64,000 bases of DNA from positions 4,000,501-4,064,500 of the forward strand of contig NZ_CP056030.1 of assembly GCF_013374995.1 (NCBI RefSeq), given 5' to 3'. This DNA is from Pseudomonas eucalypticola. GTDB lineage: Bacteria > Pseudomonadota > Gammaproteobacteria > Pseudomonadales > Pseudomonadaceae. Below, piece after piece: positions 26,360 to 34,204 of the stretch. The stretch's first letter is position 1. Every line of letters starts with the position of its first letter. Below the pieces are notes generated by a model, which saw only the letters and a list, made by a program, of their open reading frames with translations, was not told where the DNA came from and made no database searches. The position numbers and the translations under genes were made by a program.

Positions 26360-29300
26360 TCAGGCGGCGGCCTCGTAGAGCTTGACCACCGCCGGCTCAC
26401 CGTCGCGCAGGCACTGGCGCAACCGCTGTGCTTCCTGCTCGGCCGCTACCACGGCCTTGTCCTTCACATGCCCATACCCGCGAATCTGTTCGGGCAAGCG
26501 CGCCAGGCTCAAGGCCGTGTGGCGATTGGCAGGAGTGAGGTGGGCCAGGATCAGGTCAATGTCGGCACGATAGGCGTCGATGAGCGCCCGCTCCTGCCGA
26601 CGCTCCTGGCTGTAGCCAAACGGGTCGAACGCACTGCCACGCAGGAACTTGAAAGGCGCGAGCAAACCGAACGCCTTCAGCATCCACGGGCCGAAACGGC
26701 GCTTGTGCTGGCCGCCCAGCCAGGACGGCGCCAGGTGAAATTCGAGGCGGTAATCTCCCTCGAACTGCGCTTGCACCTGACGCACGAATTCACCATTGCT
26801 GTACAACCGCGCCACTTCGTATTCGTCCTTGTAGGCCAACAGCTTGAACACGTACCGCGCCACGGCTTCGGTGAGGGCCTGCGGCTGCCCCGGCAGCAAG
26901 CGAGCTTCGGCGTCGCGTACCCGTTGCACCCACGCCAGGTAGCCTTGGGCGTACGCCTTGCTCTGGTAGTGGCGCAACGTCTCGGCGTTGGCCGCCAGGC
27001 GTTGGTCCAGGGACAGCTCCAGCTCGGCCGGCACGGCGCGGGTCGGTTCCAGCACAGCGTTCACCGCGCCCAGGTCATGGGCCGCACGACGTCCCCACAG
27101 GAACGCCTGCTGGTTCAGGCTCACGGCCACGCCATTGAGTTCAATGGCCTTGTTGATGGCTTCGGCGGTAACCGGAATCAAGCCCAGCTGGTAGGCATGG
27201 CCGAGCATGAACAGGTTGCTGGCGATGGTATCGCCCAACAGGCCCACGGCCAGGCGGGTGGCGTCGACAAAATGGGTCTTGTCGGCGCCCACCGCGTCGG
27301 TGATCGCCTGGCCCATGGCGGCCGCCGGAAACTGCGCGTCCGGGTCACGGGTGAACGCCGCTGTCGGCGTCTGCTGGCTGTTGACCACCGCGTGGGACTT
27401 GCTCAGGCTCAGCTTGGCCAGGGCGTCCGGACCGGAGGCCACCAGCAGGTCACAGCCCAGCAGCAGATCGGCATCGCCCGCAGCGATACGCACGGCAAAC
27501 AGATCATCCTGGTGGGCCGCGATGCGGATATGGGTCACCACCGGGCCGAACTTCTGCGCCAGGCCGGCCTGGTCCAGCACGCTGCAGCCCTTGCCTTCCA
27601 GGTTGGCCGCCAGGCCCAGCAGGGCGCCTACCGTCGTTACGCCAGTCCCCCCCACACCGGGCAGGAGGATATTGAACGGCCTGTCCAGCCGCGGCAGCAC
27701 CGGCTCGGGCAAAGCGCTGAACGCCTGCTCGCGGCTGGGCAGTCGCGGCGTGCGCAACTGCCCGCCATGCACAGTGACGAAGCTGGGGCAGAAGCCCTCC
27801 ACGCAGCTGAAATCCTTGTTGCAGGCGTTCTGGTCGATCTCGCGCTTGCGGCCCTGGGGCGTTTCCAGCGGCAGCACCGACAGGCACCCGGACTTCACGC
27901 CGCAATCTCCACACCCCTCGCACACCGCCGGGTTGATCAGCGCCCGCTTGTTCAGGTCGGGCATGCTACCGCGCTTGCGCCGGCGGCGCTTCTCGGTGGC
28001 ACAGGTCTGGTCGTAGATGATCACCGACACGCCCTTGAACTCGCGCAGCTCGCGCATCACCGCATCCAGGTCGCGGCGGTGATGGAAAGTGGTAATGGGC
28101 GCAAAACCGGCGCGAGTGGGGTATTTGTCCGGTTCGTCGCTGACCAGGGCAATGCGCTGCACGCCCTCGTCGAATACCTGGCGGCTGAGCTGATCGACCC
28201 GCAGGATGCCGTCAATGGGCTGGCCACCGGTCATGGCCACCGCGTCGTTGTAGAGAATCTTGTAGGTGATGTTGACCTTGGCCGCCACCGCCGCCCGTAC
28301 CGCCAGGTGGCCGGAATGGAAATAGGTGCCATCGCCCAGGTTCTGGAACACGTGGGCGGTCTCGGTGAAAGGTGCCTGGCCGATCCAGGTCACGCCCTCG
28401 CCGCCCATCTGGGTGAAGGTCTCGGTTTCGCGGTCCATCCAGATGGTCATGTAGTGGCAGCCGATACCCGCCAGGGCGCGGCTGCCTTCAGGCACCTTGG
28501 TGGAACTGTTGTGCGGGCAACCGGAACAGAAATGCGGGGTACGCTGAACCGTGTGCAACGGCGCCTGCAACGCCTGTTCCTTTTCCTGCAAAAAGCGCAG
28601 CCGCGCTTCGATCTGCGGGCTGCTGTAGATAGGCGCCAGGCGCTTGGCAATCACTCGGGCGATCATGGCTGGGGTCAGTTCGCCGAGGTTGGGCAGCAAC
28701 GAACGGCCCTGCTCGTCGAACTCACCGACCACCCGAGGGCGTTTGTCCACTGGCCAGTTGTACAACTGGCCAGTGAGCTGGTCTTCGATGACGCTGCGCT
28801 TTTCCTCCACCACCAGGATCTCGTCCAGGCCTTGAGCGAAATCGTGCACCGACATCGGTTCCAGCGGCCAACTCATGCCAACCTTCAGCAGGCGGATACC
28901 GACCGCTGCGCACAAGGTTTCATCCAGGCCGAGCTCTTCCAATGCCTGGCGCACATCCAGATAGGACTTGCCCGTGGTGACGATGCCAAGGCGTGGCTGA
29001 GCCGAGTCGAGTACCACCTTGTTCAACTGGTTGGCCCTGGCAAAGGCGCGCGCGGCGTAGATCTTGTAGATGTTGAGGCGCGCCTCCTGAGCCAGCGGAG
29101 GGTCGGGCCAGCGAATATGCAGGCCGCCTTCGGGCAGTTCGAAGTCTTCGGGGATGCAGGTCTGCACCCGCAGCGGGTCAACCTCCACCACTGCCGACGA
29201 GTCGACGTTTTCGGCGATGGTCTTCATGGCCACCCAGCACCCGCTGTAGCGCGACAGCTCCCAGCCGATAATGCCGTAGTCGAGGATTTCCTGGACGTTG

Positions 29301-29821
29301 CACGGGTTGAGCACCGGAATCATCGCCGCCATGAACGCGTGTTCGCTCTGGTGGGCAATGGTGGACGACTTGCAGCCATGGTCGTCACCGGCCAGCAACA
29401 GCACCCCGCCCTGGGGTGCGACGCCAGCCGAGTTGCCGTGCTTGAACACATCGCCGCAGCGGTCCACCCCCGGGCCCTTGCCGTACCACAAGGCGAACAC
29501 GCCATCGTATTTGCCGTGGGGAAACAGGTTGACCTGCTGGCTGCCCCACACCGCGGTGGCGCCCAACTCTTCGTTGATGCCGGGCTGAAAATGAATGGCG
29601 TGGGTCTGCAGGTAATCGCGGGCTTCCCACAGGCTCTTGTCCAGGTTGCCCAAGGGCGAGCCCCGGTAACCGGAAATGAACCCCGCAGTGTTCAGCCCGC
29701 GGGCTTCGTCACGCTGTTTCTGCAACATGGGCAGGCGGGTCAGGGCCTGGGTACCGGTCAGGTACAGGTGCCCGGTGGCGAGGCGATACTTGTCGTCCAG
29801 GCGGACGTCGGCTAGGGACAT
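26360..29821 (-). CDS. Indolepyruvate:ferredoxin oxidoreductase-family enzyme (fused subunits)
   Basis: 1153-residue fused 2-oxoacid:ferredoxin oxidoreductase, predicted to decarboxylate an aryl or branched 2-oxoacid to its acyl-CoA. It combines the alpha-type pyrimidine-binding part (FISGYRGSPLGN near 48-59), a TPP-binding part (HFCSGCPHNSST; GIGCHYM; the GGQPIDG loop), an Fe-S segment with clustered Cys (VCEGCGDCGVKSGC, CNKDFSCVEGFCPS) and a gamma-type domain (LLPGVGGTGVTTVGALLG). Fusions of this type are common in proteobacteria. The Fe-S cysteines seem complete. Its stop codon lies inside the truncated REP of the repeat array. A LysR gene lies 165 bases upstream on the same strand. Confidence 0.88.
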   Translation of the reverse strand: MSLADVRLDDKYRLATGHLYLTGTQALTRLPMLQKQRDEARGLNTAGFISGYRGSPLGNLDKSLWEARDYLQTHAIHFQPGINEELGATAVWGSQQVNLFPHGKYDGVFALWYGKGPGVDRCGDVFKHGNSAGVAPQGGVLLLAGDDHGCKSSTIAHQSEHAFMAAMIPVLNPCNVQEILDYGIIGWELSRYSGCWVAMKTIAENVDSSAVVEVDPLRVQTCIPEDFELPEGGLHIRWPDPPLAQEARLNIYKIYAARAFARANQLNKVVLDSAQPRLGIVTTGKSYLDVRQALEELGLDETLCAAVGIRLLKVGMSWPLEPMSVHDFAQGLDEILVVEEKRSVIEDQLTGQLYNWPVDKRPRVVGEFDEQGRSLLPNLGELTPAMIARVIAKRLAPIYSSPQIEARLRFLQEKEQALQAPLHTVQRTPHFCSGCPHNSSTKVPEGSRALAGIGCHYMTIWMDRETETFTQMGGEGVTWIGQAPFTETAHVFQNLGDGTYFHSGHLAVRAAVAAKVNITYKILYNDAVAMTGGQPIDGILRVDQLSRQVFDEGVQRIALVSDEPDKYPTRAGFAPITTFHHRRDLDAVMRELREFKGVSVIIYDQTCATEKRRRRKRGSMPDLNKRALINPAVCEGCGDCGVKSGCLSVLPLETPQGRKREIDQNACNKDFSCVEGFCPSFVTVHGGQLRTPRLPSREQAFSALPEPVLPRLDRPFNILLPGVGGTGVTTVGALLGLAANLEGKGCSVLDQAGLAQKFGPVVTHIRIAAHQDDLFAVRIAAGDADLLLGCDLLVASGPDALAKLSLSKSHAVVNSQQTPTAAFTRDPDAQFPAAAMGQAITDAVGADKTHFVDATRLAVGLLGDTIASNLFMLGHAYQLGLIPVTAEAINKAIELNGVAVSLNQQAFLWGRRAAHDLGAVNAVLEPTRAVPAELELSLDQRLAANAETLRHYQSKAYAQGYLAWVQRVRDAEARLLPGQPQALTEAVARYVFKLLAYKDEYEVARLYSNGEFVRQVQAQFEGDYRLEFHLAPSWLGGQHKRRFGPWMLKAFGLLAPFKFLRGSAFDPFGYSQERRQERALIDAYRADIDLILAHLTPANRHTALSLARLPEQIRGYGHVKDKAVVAAEQEAQRLRQCLRDGEPAVVKLYEAAA

Positions 29822-29852
29822 GCGGCACTCCTGTTATTTTTATGGGTGGCCA

Positions 29853-29866
29853 TGACTCATCAGTCA
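29853..29866. promoter_or_regulatory. Short palindrome upstream of the oxidoreductase gene
   Basis: TGACT-CATC-AGTCA (29853-29866) lies 32 bases before the start of the ferredoxin-oxidoreductase-family gene, and weaker symmetry extends outward (GGCC/AGCC). It could be an operator; no known regulator motif is recognised. Confidence 0.3.
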
Positions 29867-29986
29867 GTGGCTAAAAATATGCCTGCGGGAGTGCGGGTTT
29901 TTCTTCCTAAATAACGGCGATTCCGCTCGCGTTGTGCATGATTTTTTCGCTATCGCCGTCCTGAGCGGTCCATTCATGCAGGGCGA

Positions 29987-30856
29987 TCAGGGGCGCGCCC
30001 CGGGTCCGGCCAGCCGCTTGAGCAGCGGGATGACGGCAGGCTTGCGACCCGGTGCCGAATAGGCCAATACCACCTGCCGAGCAAACCGCTCGCCCGGGTC
30101 CACGGGCAAGGCTTGGCAGGCGCCGGTCTGCAGTCCGCCCCACTGGGGCACCAGCGCGACCCCCTGCCCGCACCCCACGAGAATGCTGATGGTTTCCAGG
30201 GCATCCAGGTCGCAACTGACGCGGGGCTCGATGCCCAGGTCGTCCAGGTAACGCTGGGCGATCTGACCACCCCAGGAACAGGCGTCATAGCGCAGGTACG
30301 GCTGGGTACGCAATTGTTCCGGGACCTCGTGCGGTTGGGTCACGTGCCTGGACAGGAACATCAGCGGTTCGCTGCGCAGGACCGCGCAGCGAATGTGCTT
30401 GGCGACCGGGAACGGTGGCTGCACCAGAATGGCAGCGTCGAGTTCGTCGGCCATCAGTTGGTCGAACAATAGCCTCGAGTCCCCCGGCGTGATGCGCAAG
30501 CGCAGCCTTGGTGCGTGATTGCCCAGGCCTTCCAGCACCCCTGGCAGCAACCCTGTCAGCGCTGTGGAAATGGCCCCCAGGCGAAAATCCCCGGCCAGGC
30601 CGTCGACCTCCACGTCTTCGCGCAATGCGCTGGCCTGCCGCACGATGGCGCGCATTTGCGGCGCGAGCCGGGTACAGGCCGGCGTAGGCTTGACTGAATG
30701 CGCGCTGCGGTCCAGCAGTGTGCAGCCCAACTGCTTCTCCAATGCCTGGACACGCAGGCTGAGCGCCGCCGCCGTGAGGTTGCCGGCCCTGGCCGCAGCG
30801 GCGATAGACCCGCTGTCCAGTACCGATATCAGGCTTTCGAGGTACCGGGTATCCAT
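29987..30856 (-). CDS. LysR-family transcriptional regulator
   Basis: 289-residue LysR-type regulator: N-terminal winged helix-turn-helix (YLESLISVLDSGSIAAAARA, then RVQALEKQLGCTLLDR) and a substrate-binding domain. I chose the ATG at 30856 because AAGGAA lies upstream and the HTH starts immediately; an ATG eight codons earlier at 30880 is also in frame. It may regulate the adjacent oxidoreductase gene or the divergent VOC/symporter genes. The effector is unknown. Confidence 0.85.
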   Translation of the reverse strand: MDTRYLESLISVLDSGSIAAAARAGNLTAAALSLRVQALEKQLGCTLLDRSAHSVKPTPACTRLAPQMRAIVRQASALREDVEVDGLAGDFRLGAISTALTGLLPGVLEGLGNHAPRLRLRITPGDSRLLFDQLMADELDAAILVQPPFPVAKHIRCAVLRSEPLMFLSRHVTQPHEVPEQLRTQPYLRYDACSWGGQIAQRYLDDLGIEPRVSCDLDALETISILVGCGQGVALVPQWGGLQTGACQALPVDPGERFARQVVLAYSAPGRKPAVIPLLKRLAGPGARP

Positions 30857-30950
30857 CACTTTTCCTTGTGCTGAGCGCAAGCGTTGCTGCGTTTACTTGA
30901 AAGGCCAGGCCTCATAATCTGGGGCGGAACCTAGCATGGGAGCCTTTGCA

Positions 30951-31364
30951 ATGAGTACCCCCTTTCATATTGCCTATCATGTCCGCGACCTGGACCAGGC
31001 GCGGACCTTCTACCGCGACGTGCTGGGCTGCGCCGAAGGGCGCAGCACCGACACCTGGGTCGACTTCGACTTCTTTGGCCACCAGGTTTCGCTGCACCTG
31101 GGCGAGCCGTTCAAGACCACCCGCACCGGCAAGGTCGGCGAGCACCTGGTGCTGATGCCGCACATTGGCGTGATCCTGCCCCTGGAGCGCTGGCTGGCGC
31201 TGGCGCAACGGCTGGAGCAACACGGCCTGGCCTTCGAGATTCCCCCGGTGGTGCGCTTTGCCGGCGAGCCAGGCGAACAGCGCACGATGTTTTTCCTCGA
31301 TCCCAGCGGCAACCCCATTGAAATAAAAGGTTTCAAGGACATGTCCGGCGTCTTCGCCGCCTGA
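30951..31364 (+). CDS. VOC-superfamily protein (glyoxalase/dioxygenase fold)
   Basis: 137-residue protein with the paired beta-alpha-beta-beta-beta units of the vicinal-oxygen-chelate superfamily. It starts FHIAYHVRDLDQARTFYRDV, has metal-ligand candidates in the first His and in DFFGHQVSLHL, and ends with FLDPSGNPIEIKGFK, where the Glu is a typical metal ligand. Such single proteins range from glyoxalase-like lyases to antibiotic-binding proteins. I chose the ATG at 30951 (GGGAG nine bases upstream); an ATG at 30936 would add five residues. It starts 25 bases before the symporter gene and is probably cotranscribed with it. Confidence 0.8.
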   Translation: MSTPFHIAYHVRDLDQARTFYRDVLGCAEGRSTDTWVDFDFFGHQVSLHLGEPFKTTRTGKVGEHLVLMPHIGVILPLERWLALAQRLEQHGLAFEIPPVVRFAGEPGEQRTMFFLDPSGNPIEIKGFKDMSGVFAA

Positions 31365-31389
31365 TTGCGTTACCCCACTGGAACAGACA

Positions 31390-32658
31390 ATGAATAACAA
31401 CAAGAAAATGAGTTTGATCACGCAGATCATGATCGGCCTGGCCTTGGGCATCATGACCGGCGCCTTGCTGAAACACTTCCCCGAACAGCAACACTGGATC
31501 GTCGAGCAGATCCTTCGACCGGCCGGCGATGCATTCATCAAGTTGATGAAAATGATCATCGTACCCCTGGTTTTCACCTGCATGGTGGTGGGCATCGCCG
31601 GCACTGGGGGCCGGTCGCTGGGGCGCATGGGGGCGCGCAGCCTTGTATACTTTTTTCTGGTCACCGGCGTGGCGATCGTATTTGGCCTGGTGCTGGGCAA
31701 TGTCATGCAGCCCGGCGCCGGCGCCGACCTGGCGCTGCCAGCGCCTGCCACCGTCTCGACCGCGCCCACTCACGCCGGTAGCCAGGGGATGGGCCAGGTA
31801 TTGCTGGGGATCATTCCGGACAACATCGTCAGCGCCATGGCGGAAACGAAGCTGCTCTCAGTGCTGTTCTTCGCGATCCTGTTCGGCGCGGCCCTGGCCA
31901 GCCTCAAAGACGAGCAGAAAGCGCCGCTGCTGCGGGTATTCCAGACCGTGGCGGACACCATGTTCAAGCTCACCGCCATGGTCATGCGCTACTCACCCAT
32001 CGGCATCTTCGGGCTCATCGCGGTGACCGTGTCCAGTTTCGGCATGGCATCACTGCTGCCGTTGGCGAAGTTGATCGCCATCACCTACCTGGCCGTGATC
32101 GTCTTCGCCCTGGTGGTGTTGGGGAGCATTGCACGGGCGGTGGGAGTCAACCTGTTTCACCTGATCGCGACGATCAAGGATGAACTGATCCTGGCCTTCA
32201 GCAGCGCCAGTTCCGCCACGGTGATGCCGCAACTGATGACCAAGATGCACGCCTATGGAGCCCCTCGGCCCATTACCAGCCTGGTGATCCCGCTGGGCTA
32301 CTCGTTCAACCTCGACGGCGCATCGCTGTTCGCAGGGCTGGGCACCCTGTTCATCGCCCAGGTGTACAACATCGACCTGAGCCTGGCCGACCAGGCGATG
32401 CTGGTGCTGATCATGGTGCTGACCTCCAAGGGCGCGGCCGGGGTTCCAGGGTTCATGTTCGTGATTCTCACCGCCACCCTGACGACTGCGGGCCTGCCAG
32501 TAGAGGGCGTGGCGCTGATCGCTGGCGTTTACCGGCTGATGGACATGCCTATCACCGCCTTGAACGTACTGGGCAACGCCTTGGCGCCGTTGGTAATCGC
32601 CAAATGGGAGGGGACCCTGCGGCGCGAGCGGGCCACGCCACACGGAATGGCTTCCTGA
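31390..32658 (+). CDS. gltP: Sodium/proton:dicarboxylate symporter (DAACS/GltP family)
   Basis: 422-residue inner-membrane symporter for C4-dicarboxylates or acidic amino acids. About eight to ten helices are visible; the conserved re-entrant-loop segment is FSSASSATVMPQLMTK, and PLGYSFNLDGASLFAG and TLFIAQVYNIDLSLADQ match the transport core of the glutamate-transporter family. The signature NLDG is intact, and the length is usual for DctA/GltP proteins. Its neighbours are a VOC protein (25 bases upstream) and an Lrp-type regulator (65 bases downstream), which may control it. The precise substrate is not clear. Confidence 0.85.
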   Translation: MNNNKKMSLITQIMIGLALGIMTGALLKHFPEQQHWIVEQILRPAGDAFIKLMKMIIVPLVFTCMVVGIAGTGGRSLGRMGARSLVYFFLVTGVAIVFGLVLGNVMQPGAGADLALPAPATVSTAPTHAGSQGMGQVLLGIIPDNIVSAMAETKLLSVLFFAILFGAALASLKDEQKAPLLRVFQTVADTMFKLTAMVMRYSPIGIFGLIAVTVSSFGMASLLPLAKLIAITYLAVIVFALVVLGSIARAVGVNLFHLIATIKDELILAFSSASSATVMPQLMTKMHAYGAPRPITSLVIPLGYSFNLDGASLFAGLGTLFIAQVYNIDLSLADQAMLVLIMVLTSKGAAGVPGFMFVILTATLTTAGLPVEGVALIAGVYRLMDMPITALNVLGNALAPLVIAKWEGTLRRERATPHGMAS

Positions 32659-32723
32659 ACAAGCGCATTTATGCTGTGATGGCGCATGAACGTTTCGCTA
32701 AAAACAAGAAAAGGGAATTGATC

Positions 32724-33191
32724 ATGCAGCCGAAGCTGAGCGCCATCGACCGGCGCATCCTGCGCCTGATCCAGCACGACGCCGACCTGTCCGCCGCCGA
32801 TATCGCCGAGCGCGTAGAACTGTCGCAGTCGCCGTGCTGGCGGCGCATTCACCGCATGCAGGAGGAAGGCCTGATCGAACGCAAGGTCGCCCTGCTAAAC
32901 CCACGCAAACTGGGCTTGAGCATGACGGTGTTCGTCAACGTCAAGCTGTCCGGGCATGGCCGGCGGTACCTGGCGGAATTCGAGGAAGCGATCACCGGCT
33001 ACCCGGAGGTGCTGGAGTGCTACACCATGGCGGGCGGGATGGATTACATGCTCAAGGTGGTGGCCCAGGACATCGCGGCCTATGAACGTTTCCTGCGCGA
33101 CCATCTGTTGCAGAAGCCGCATGTGCAGGAGGCGCATTCGAACATCGCCATGAGCGAAGTAAAGCGTACGACGGAATTGCCGCTGGACTGA
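32724..33191 (+). CDS. Lrp/AsnC-family transcriptional regulator
   Basis: 155-residue feast/famine regulator. The N-terminal HTH is IDRRILRLIQHDADLSAADI, then the recognition helix in LSQSPCWRRIHRMQEEGLI, and the C-terminal RAM/effector domain follows (VFVNVKLSGHGRRYLAEF). I chose the ATG at 32724 (AAGGGA upstream); an in-frame extension to 32604 has no domain content. An amino acid is the likely effector, and it may control gltP immediately upstream. Confidence 0.87.
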   Translation: MQPKLSAIDRRILRLIQHDADLSAADIAERVELSQSPCWRRIHRMQEEGLIERKVALLNPRKLGLSMTVFVNVKLSGHGRRYLAEFEEAITGYPEVLECYTMAGGMDYMLKVVAQDIAAYERFLRDHLLQKPHVQEAHSNIAMSEVKRTTELPLD

Positions 33192-33227
33192 GCAGAAAAA
33201 TTTTCTGCACAGGCGATACGAAATCAC

Positions 33228-33256
33228 TTGACCTGCAAATGATAACGATTATTATT
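33228..33256 (+). promoter_or_regulatory. PrrF promoter with overlapping Fur box
   Basis: A -35 TTGACC (33228-33233) and -10 TATTAT (33250-33255), 16 bases apart. The spacer and -10 together (33238-33256, AATGATAACGATTATTAT) closely match a Fur box, so the promoter should be shut by iron-loaded Fur. Confidence 0.8.
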
Positions 33257-33261
33257 GAGCC

Positions 33262-33376
33262 AACTGATCGCGAGATCGGTTGGGTAATCCGAAAGGCCTT
33301 AGGTCGGACTTTCGAATTATCTCCTCATCAGGCTAATCACGGTTTTTGACCCGGCTTTTTGCCGGGTCTTTTTTTT
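33262..33376 (+). ncRNA. prrF: PrrF-type iron-responsive small RNA
   Basis: About 115 nucleotides from a Fur-box promoter to a strong terminator, the same length as PrrF sRNAs of P. aeruginosa. Features: an initial stem (AACTGATCGCGAGATCGGTT), the conserved core CTCCTCATCAGGCTAATCAC that base-pairs with mRNAs of iron-containing proteins such as sodB, and the terminator hairpin. Expected role: represses iron-protein synthesis when iron is scarce. The 5' end is estimated. A second prrF copy, if any, is outside the window. Confidence 0.88.
33348..33376 (+). terminator. Intrinsic terminator of the PrrF sRNA
   Basis: Eight-base-pair stem GACCCGGC / GCCGGGTC with a TTTTT loop, followed by eight Ts (33369-33376). 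Confidence 0.9.
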
Positions 33377-33519
33377 GGTTTCTTCAGGCTAATGAAGACG
33401 GGTGTCGCTTGAATTCGATGGCGCGCATGATAGCAAAGGTCTATCACCGGAAGGAAGCGTCTATCGCTAATTATTGGCTAGCAAATCAGCGGTTTAGCCT
33501 GAGAAAAAGTAATTCAGCA

Positions 33520-33538
33520 CTTGAGAATCACTCTCAAG
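33520..33538 (+). promoter_or_regulatory. Candidate Fur box upstream of the sigma4-FecR-like gene
   Basis: Perfect seven-base arms CTTGAGA-ATCAC-TCTCAAG; the GAGAATCA...TCTC pattern is close to a Fur half-site pair. It lies about 100 bases upstream of the 33637 start codon. Iron regulation is inferred. Confidence 0.5.
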
Positions 33539-33636
33539 AACACTAAGCTGCGGCAGCGTCAGGGAAGACGCCCCCTTCAAGGATGCCCGCGCAGCCCGCT
33601 ATCGACCAGGCCCTTGGCGGCCAGGAGGACGTTTCG

Positions 33637-34146
33637 ATGACCCAACTGCTCTCGCCTTTGCATAACCTTTTCCAGCACGAACCCATCGACAAGGGCCACG
33701 ACGCCTTGTACTTGCGCCTCAAGAAATTGTCGCGCCGGGTGCAACAGGTGTTCCTGCTCAGCCGCCTGGACGACCTGCCCTACCCGGCCATCGCCGAACG
33801 CCTGGACACCAGCGTCGCGCAGGTGGAGAAAGCCATGTTGCAGGTGCTGGAGCACTGCCGCAGCGAAACCGGCAGCCAGGCCGCCAGCGCCTGGTACGTG
33901 AAACTGCAGAACCCCCAGACCACCGCCAGCGAGCGCATCGACTTCCGCCGCTGGCTGGACGCCGATGCCAGCCACCTGCAAGCTTTTCACGGTACCGAAC
34001 TGCGCTGGCGCCAACTGCTGCCGGCCGCCCGCTACCTGGGCCGCAGTGGCTGGCATCAGCACCGCCGGCGCCACGCCGGGGCCACCGGCTGGGCATTGGC
34101 GCTGCTCGGCGCACTGCTGGTAGGCGGCCTGGCCGGCTGGATCTGA
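33637..34146 (+). CDS. Sigma-70 region-4 / FecR N-domain fusion with C-terminal membrane anchor
   Basis: 169-residue protein of unusual layout. Residues about 18-70 match ECF sigma region 4 (LSRRVQQVFLLSRLDDLPYP, then IAERLDTSVAQVEKAMLQVL); region 2 is absent. Residues about 85-130 match the FecR-type cytoplasmic DUF4880 domain (SAWYVKLQNPQTTASER.DF, WLDADASHLQAFHG), which normally binds the sigma factor. A transmembrane helix (ALALLGALLVGGLAGWI) ends at the stop, so the periplasmic half of FecR is missing. I chose the ATG at 33637, which has GGAGGAC upstream; an in-frame start at 33583 lacks it. It could be a membrane-tethered decoy, anti-sigma or co-activator. A Fur-like box and prrF lie upstream, suggesting iron control. 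Confidence 0.8.
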   Translation: MTQLLSPLHNLFQHEPIDKGHDALYLRLKKLSRRVQQVFLLSRLDDLPYPAIAERLDTSVAQVEKAMLQVLEHCRSETGSQAASAWYVKLQNPQTTASERIDFRRWLDADASHLQAFHGTELRWRQLLPAARYLGRSGWHQHRRRHAGATGWALALLGALLVGGLAGWI

Positions 34147-34204
34147 CGGCTGGCCGCCAGGGGTGTAGAGTACGGCGGGTACACGACTCTACAAGGAAGC
34201 GACC

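Larger units (their letters stand above)
25915..26368. repeat. Tandem array of ~200-base units containing REP pairs and palindromes
   Basis: The segment starting TGTTTCCCCTGTGGGACCGG recurs at 25915, 26115 and 26313, so units are 200 and 198 bases; the third is truncated where it meets the next gene. Each full unit contains an inverted REP pair (family B: 25922-26015 and 26122-26215) followed by a palindrome (26042-26096 and 26242-26296). Units 1 and 2 are almost identical in the REP part and differ at a few bases in the palindrome. The truncated third REP (about 26320-26368) contains the TGA stop of the following gene. Confidence 0.92.

Noticed and set aside
26312..29815. 1167-codon plus-strand frame opposite the ferredoxin-oxidoreductase-family gene
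   Set aside because: The minus strand encodes TPP and Fe-S motifs; the plus-strand frame has only compositional similarity to other shadows.
33346..33546. 66-codon frame starting inside the PrrF terminator
   Set aside because: It begins within the sRNA terminator and has no ribosome site; its sequence is not protein-like.
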